The translations under genes and the position numbers were made by a program. A model generated the notes under the pieces. It was not told the DNA's origin, did not search any database, and saw only the letters and a list, made by a program, of their open reading frames with translations. Of a stretch of 5,919 nucleotides of DNA, positions 5,360 to 5,919 are shown in pieces. Location: assembly GCA_001871755.1 (NCBI GenBank), contig MNXL01000246.1, forward strand, positions 2,584 to 8,502, written 5' to 3'. The number at the start of each line of letters is the position of its first letter. The stretch's first letter is position 1. The stretch comes from Anaerolineae bacterium CG2_30_64_16 (GTDB lineage: Bacteria; Chloroflexota; Anaerolineae; CG2-30-64-16).

Positions 5360-5917
5360 TCAGGTAGCGTCTGCGTCGTCGATGGTACGCGCCAGCGCCC
5401 CCCACTCGGCCAGCGTCAACGTCTCGGCGCGGCGCTGAGGGGCGATGCCGGCCGTCTCCAACCACTCGGTGGCCTGGGCCGGGGCCACGCCGAGCCCGGC
5501 CGCCAGCGAGTTGCGCAACTGCTTACGCGGCTGGCTGAATCCGGCGCGGGCCGCCCGGAAGAACGCCTCGGCCGTCACCCCCGGCACGGCCGGCGCGGCC
5601 CGCCGCATCAGCCGCACCACCGCCGAATCCACCTTGGGCACAGGGTGGAACGCGGCCGCGGGGACGCGGTCCACGATCTCGGCCGAGCAGTAGAACTGCA
5701 CGCCGAGCGCCAACAGGCTCATCTCCGGCGGCGCGGCGACCATCCGCGCCGCGACCTCGCGCTGCACGGTGAGCACCAGCAGTTCGGGTGGGTAGGGGGC
5801 TTCCAACAGGTGGCGGATGACGGCGGAGGTGATGTAGTAGGGGAGGTTGGCGACGACTTTGTAGCGGATAGGAGGTATTGGGTATTGGGTATTGGGTATT
5901 GGGTATTGAGCACGGCC
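5360..5917 (-). CDS. rsmA: 16S rRNA (adenine1518-N6/adenine1519-N6)-dimethyltransferase RsmA/KsgA, C-terminal part
   Basis: The visible 185 residues are the C-terminal two thirds of the SAM-dependent enzyme that dimethylates two adjacent adenines in helix 45 of 16S rRNA during 30S maturation. The catalytic NLPYYIT (residues 24-30 of the visible part) is present, followed by VLTVQREVAARM, the FHPVPKVDSAV signature (90-100), FSQPRKQLRNSL and the C-terminal QRRAETLTLAEW. The roughly 160 residues after NLPYY match the family length, so the 3' end is intact. The 5' end lies beyond the window. The TTG at 5806 is not the start. Just before YKVVANLPYY the frame crosses a TATTGGG heptamer array that adds QYPIPNTQYPIP, which is not a family feature. 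The frame stays open through it to the window edge. Confidence 0.92.
   Translation of the reverse strand, partial: GRAQYPIPNTQYPIPPIRYKVVANLPYYITSAVIRHLLEAPYPPELLVLTVQREVAARMVAAPPEMSLLALGVQFYCSAEIVDRVPAAAFHPVPKVDSAVVRLMRRAAPAVPGVTAEAFFRAARAGFSQPRKQLRNSLAAGLGVAPAQATEWLETAGIAPQRRAETLTLAEWGALARTIDDADAT
5876..5910. repeat. Heptanucleotide tandem repeat (TATTGGG) inside rsmA
   Basis: Four perfect TATTGGG units (5876-5903) and one variant TATTGAG (5904-5910) lie in tandem within the rsmA frame, read there as CCCAATA. The unit length is not a multiple of three. The resulting NTQYPIP-type translation is seen with short tandem heptamer repeats in other genomes. The + strand has four GGG runs separated by TATT. 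Confidence 0.9.
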
Positions 5918-5919
5918 AA

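Noticed and set aside
5094..5438. Small + strand ORFs containing PFGSAQDM repeats
   Set aside because: They are produced by the 24-bp tandem repeat and the opposite strand of rsmA, with no ribosome site or domain.
5719..5919. Minus-strand frame reading NTQYPIPNTQY then a Ser/Pro-rich tail
   Set aside because: It is the wrong frame across the heptamer array and rsmA; the NLPYY frame is the real one. It is kept only as the alternative frame in the phase-variation finding.

Overview
The window looks like part of a high-GC chromosome from the Chloroflexota (Anaerolineae or a related uncultured lineage). This rests on style rather than a marker gene. The clues are Thr-Pro-rich (TPTATPT) surface proteins, a C-terminus of the YLP type that I remember from many secreted Chloroflexota proteins, a LysM lipoprotein with TPTP linkers, and several families of short dispersed repeats between genes.

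Layout. (1) Positions 2-1408 (+) hold the C-terminal part of a large secreted protein: a long Thr/Pro stalk, an SdrD-B-like domain, a second Thr/Pro linker, and a second SdrD-B-like domain containing an EF-hand loop. (2) Positions 1402-1579 hold two tandem 89-bp copies of a palindrome-rich intergenic repeat. The first copy supplies the stop codon of gene 1. A good sigma70-type promoter follows at 1591-1619. (3) That promoter faces three closely spaced genes on the + strand: a LysM lipoprotein (1726-2742), a PlsC-family acyltransferase (2750-3469) and a LysE-family exporter (3482-4132). Gaps of 7 and 12 bp suggest one operon, at least by position, with a cell-envelope flavour. (4) After a 119-bp gap comes a DUF3800 gene (4252-4893, +) with its own strong ribosome binding site and visibly lower GC, probably an acquired gene. 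(5) Positions 4894-5359 are intergenic but dense. They hold a nested set of hairpins that reads best as a minus-strand RNA of about 94 nt with its own promoter, a strong + strand terminator, four perfect 24-bp tandem repeats, and degenerate relatives of that repeat. (6) Positions 5360-5917 (-) hold the C-terminal two thirds of RsmA/KsgA, the 16S rRNA dimethyladenosine transferase. It is cut by the window edge and carries a 7-bp tandem repeat inside the reading frame.

The most interesting points are the possible small RNA convergent with the DUF3800 gene (4877-4970, minus) and the heptanucleotide array inside rsmA. A gain or loss of one unit in that array would shift the reading frame, and its G-rich strand could form a G-quadruplex. 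The rest is ordinary envelope and housekeeping content.
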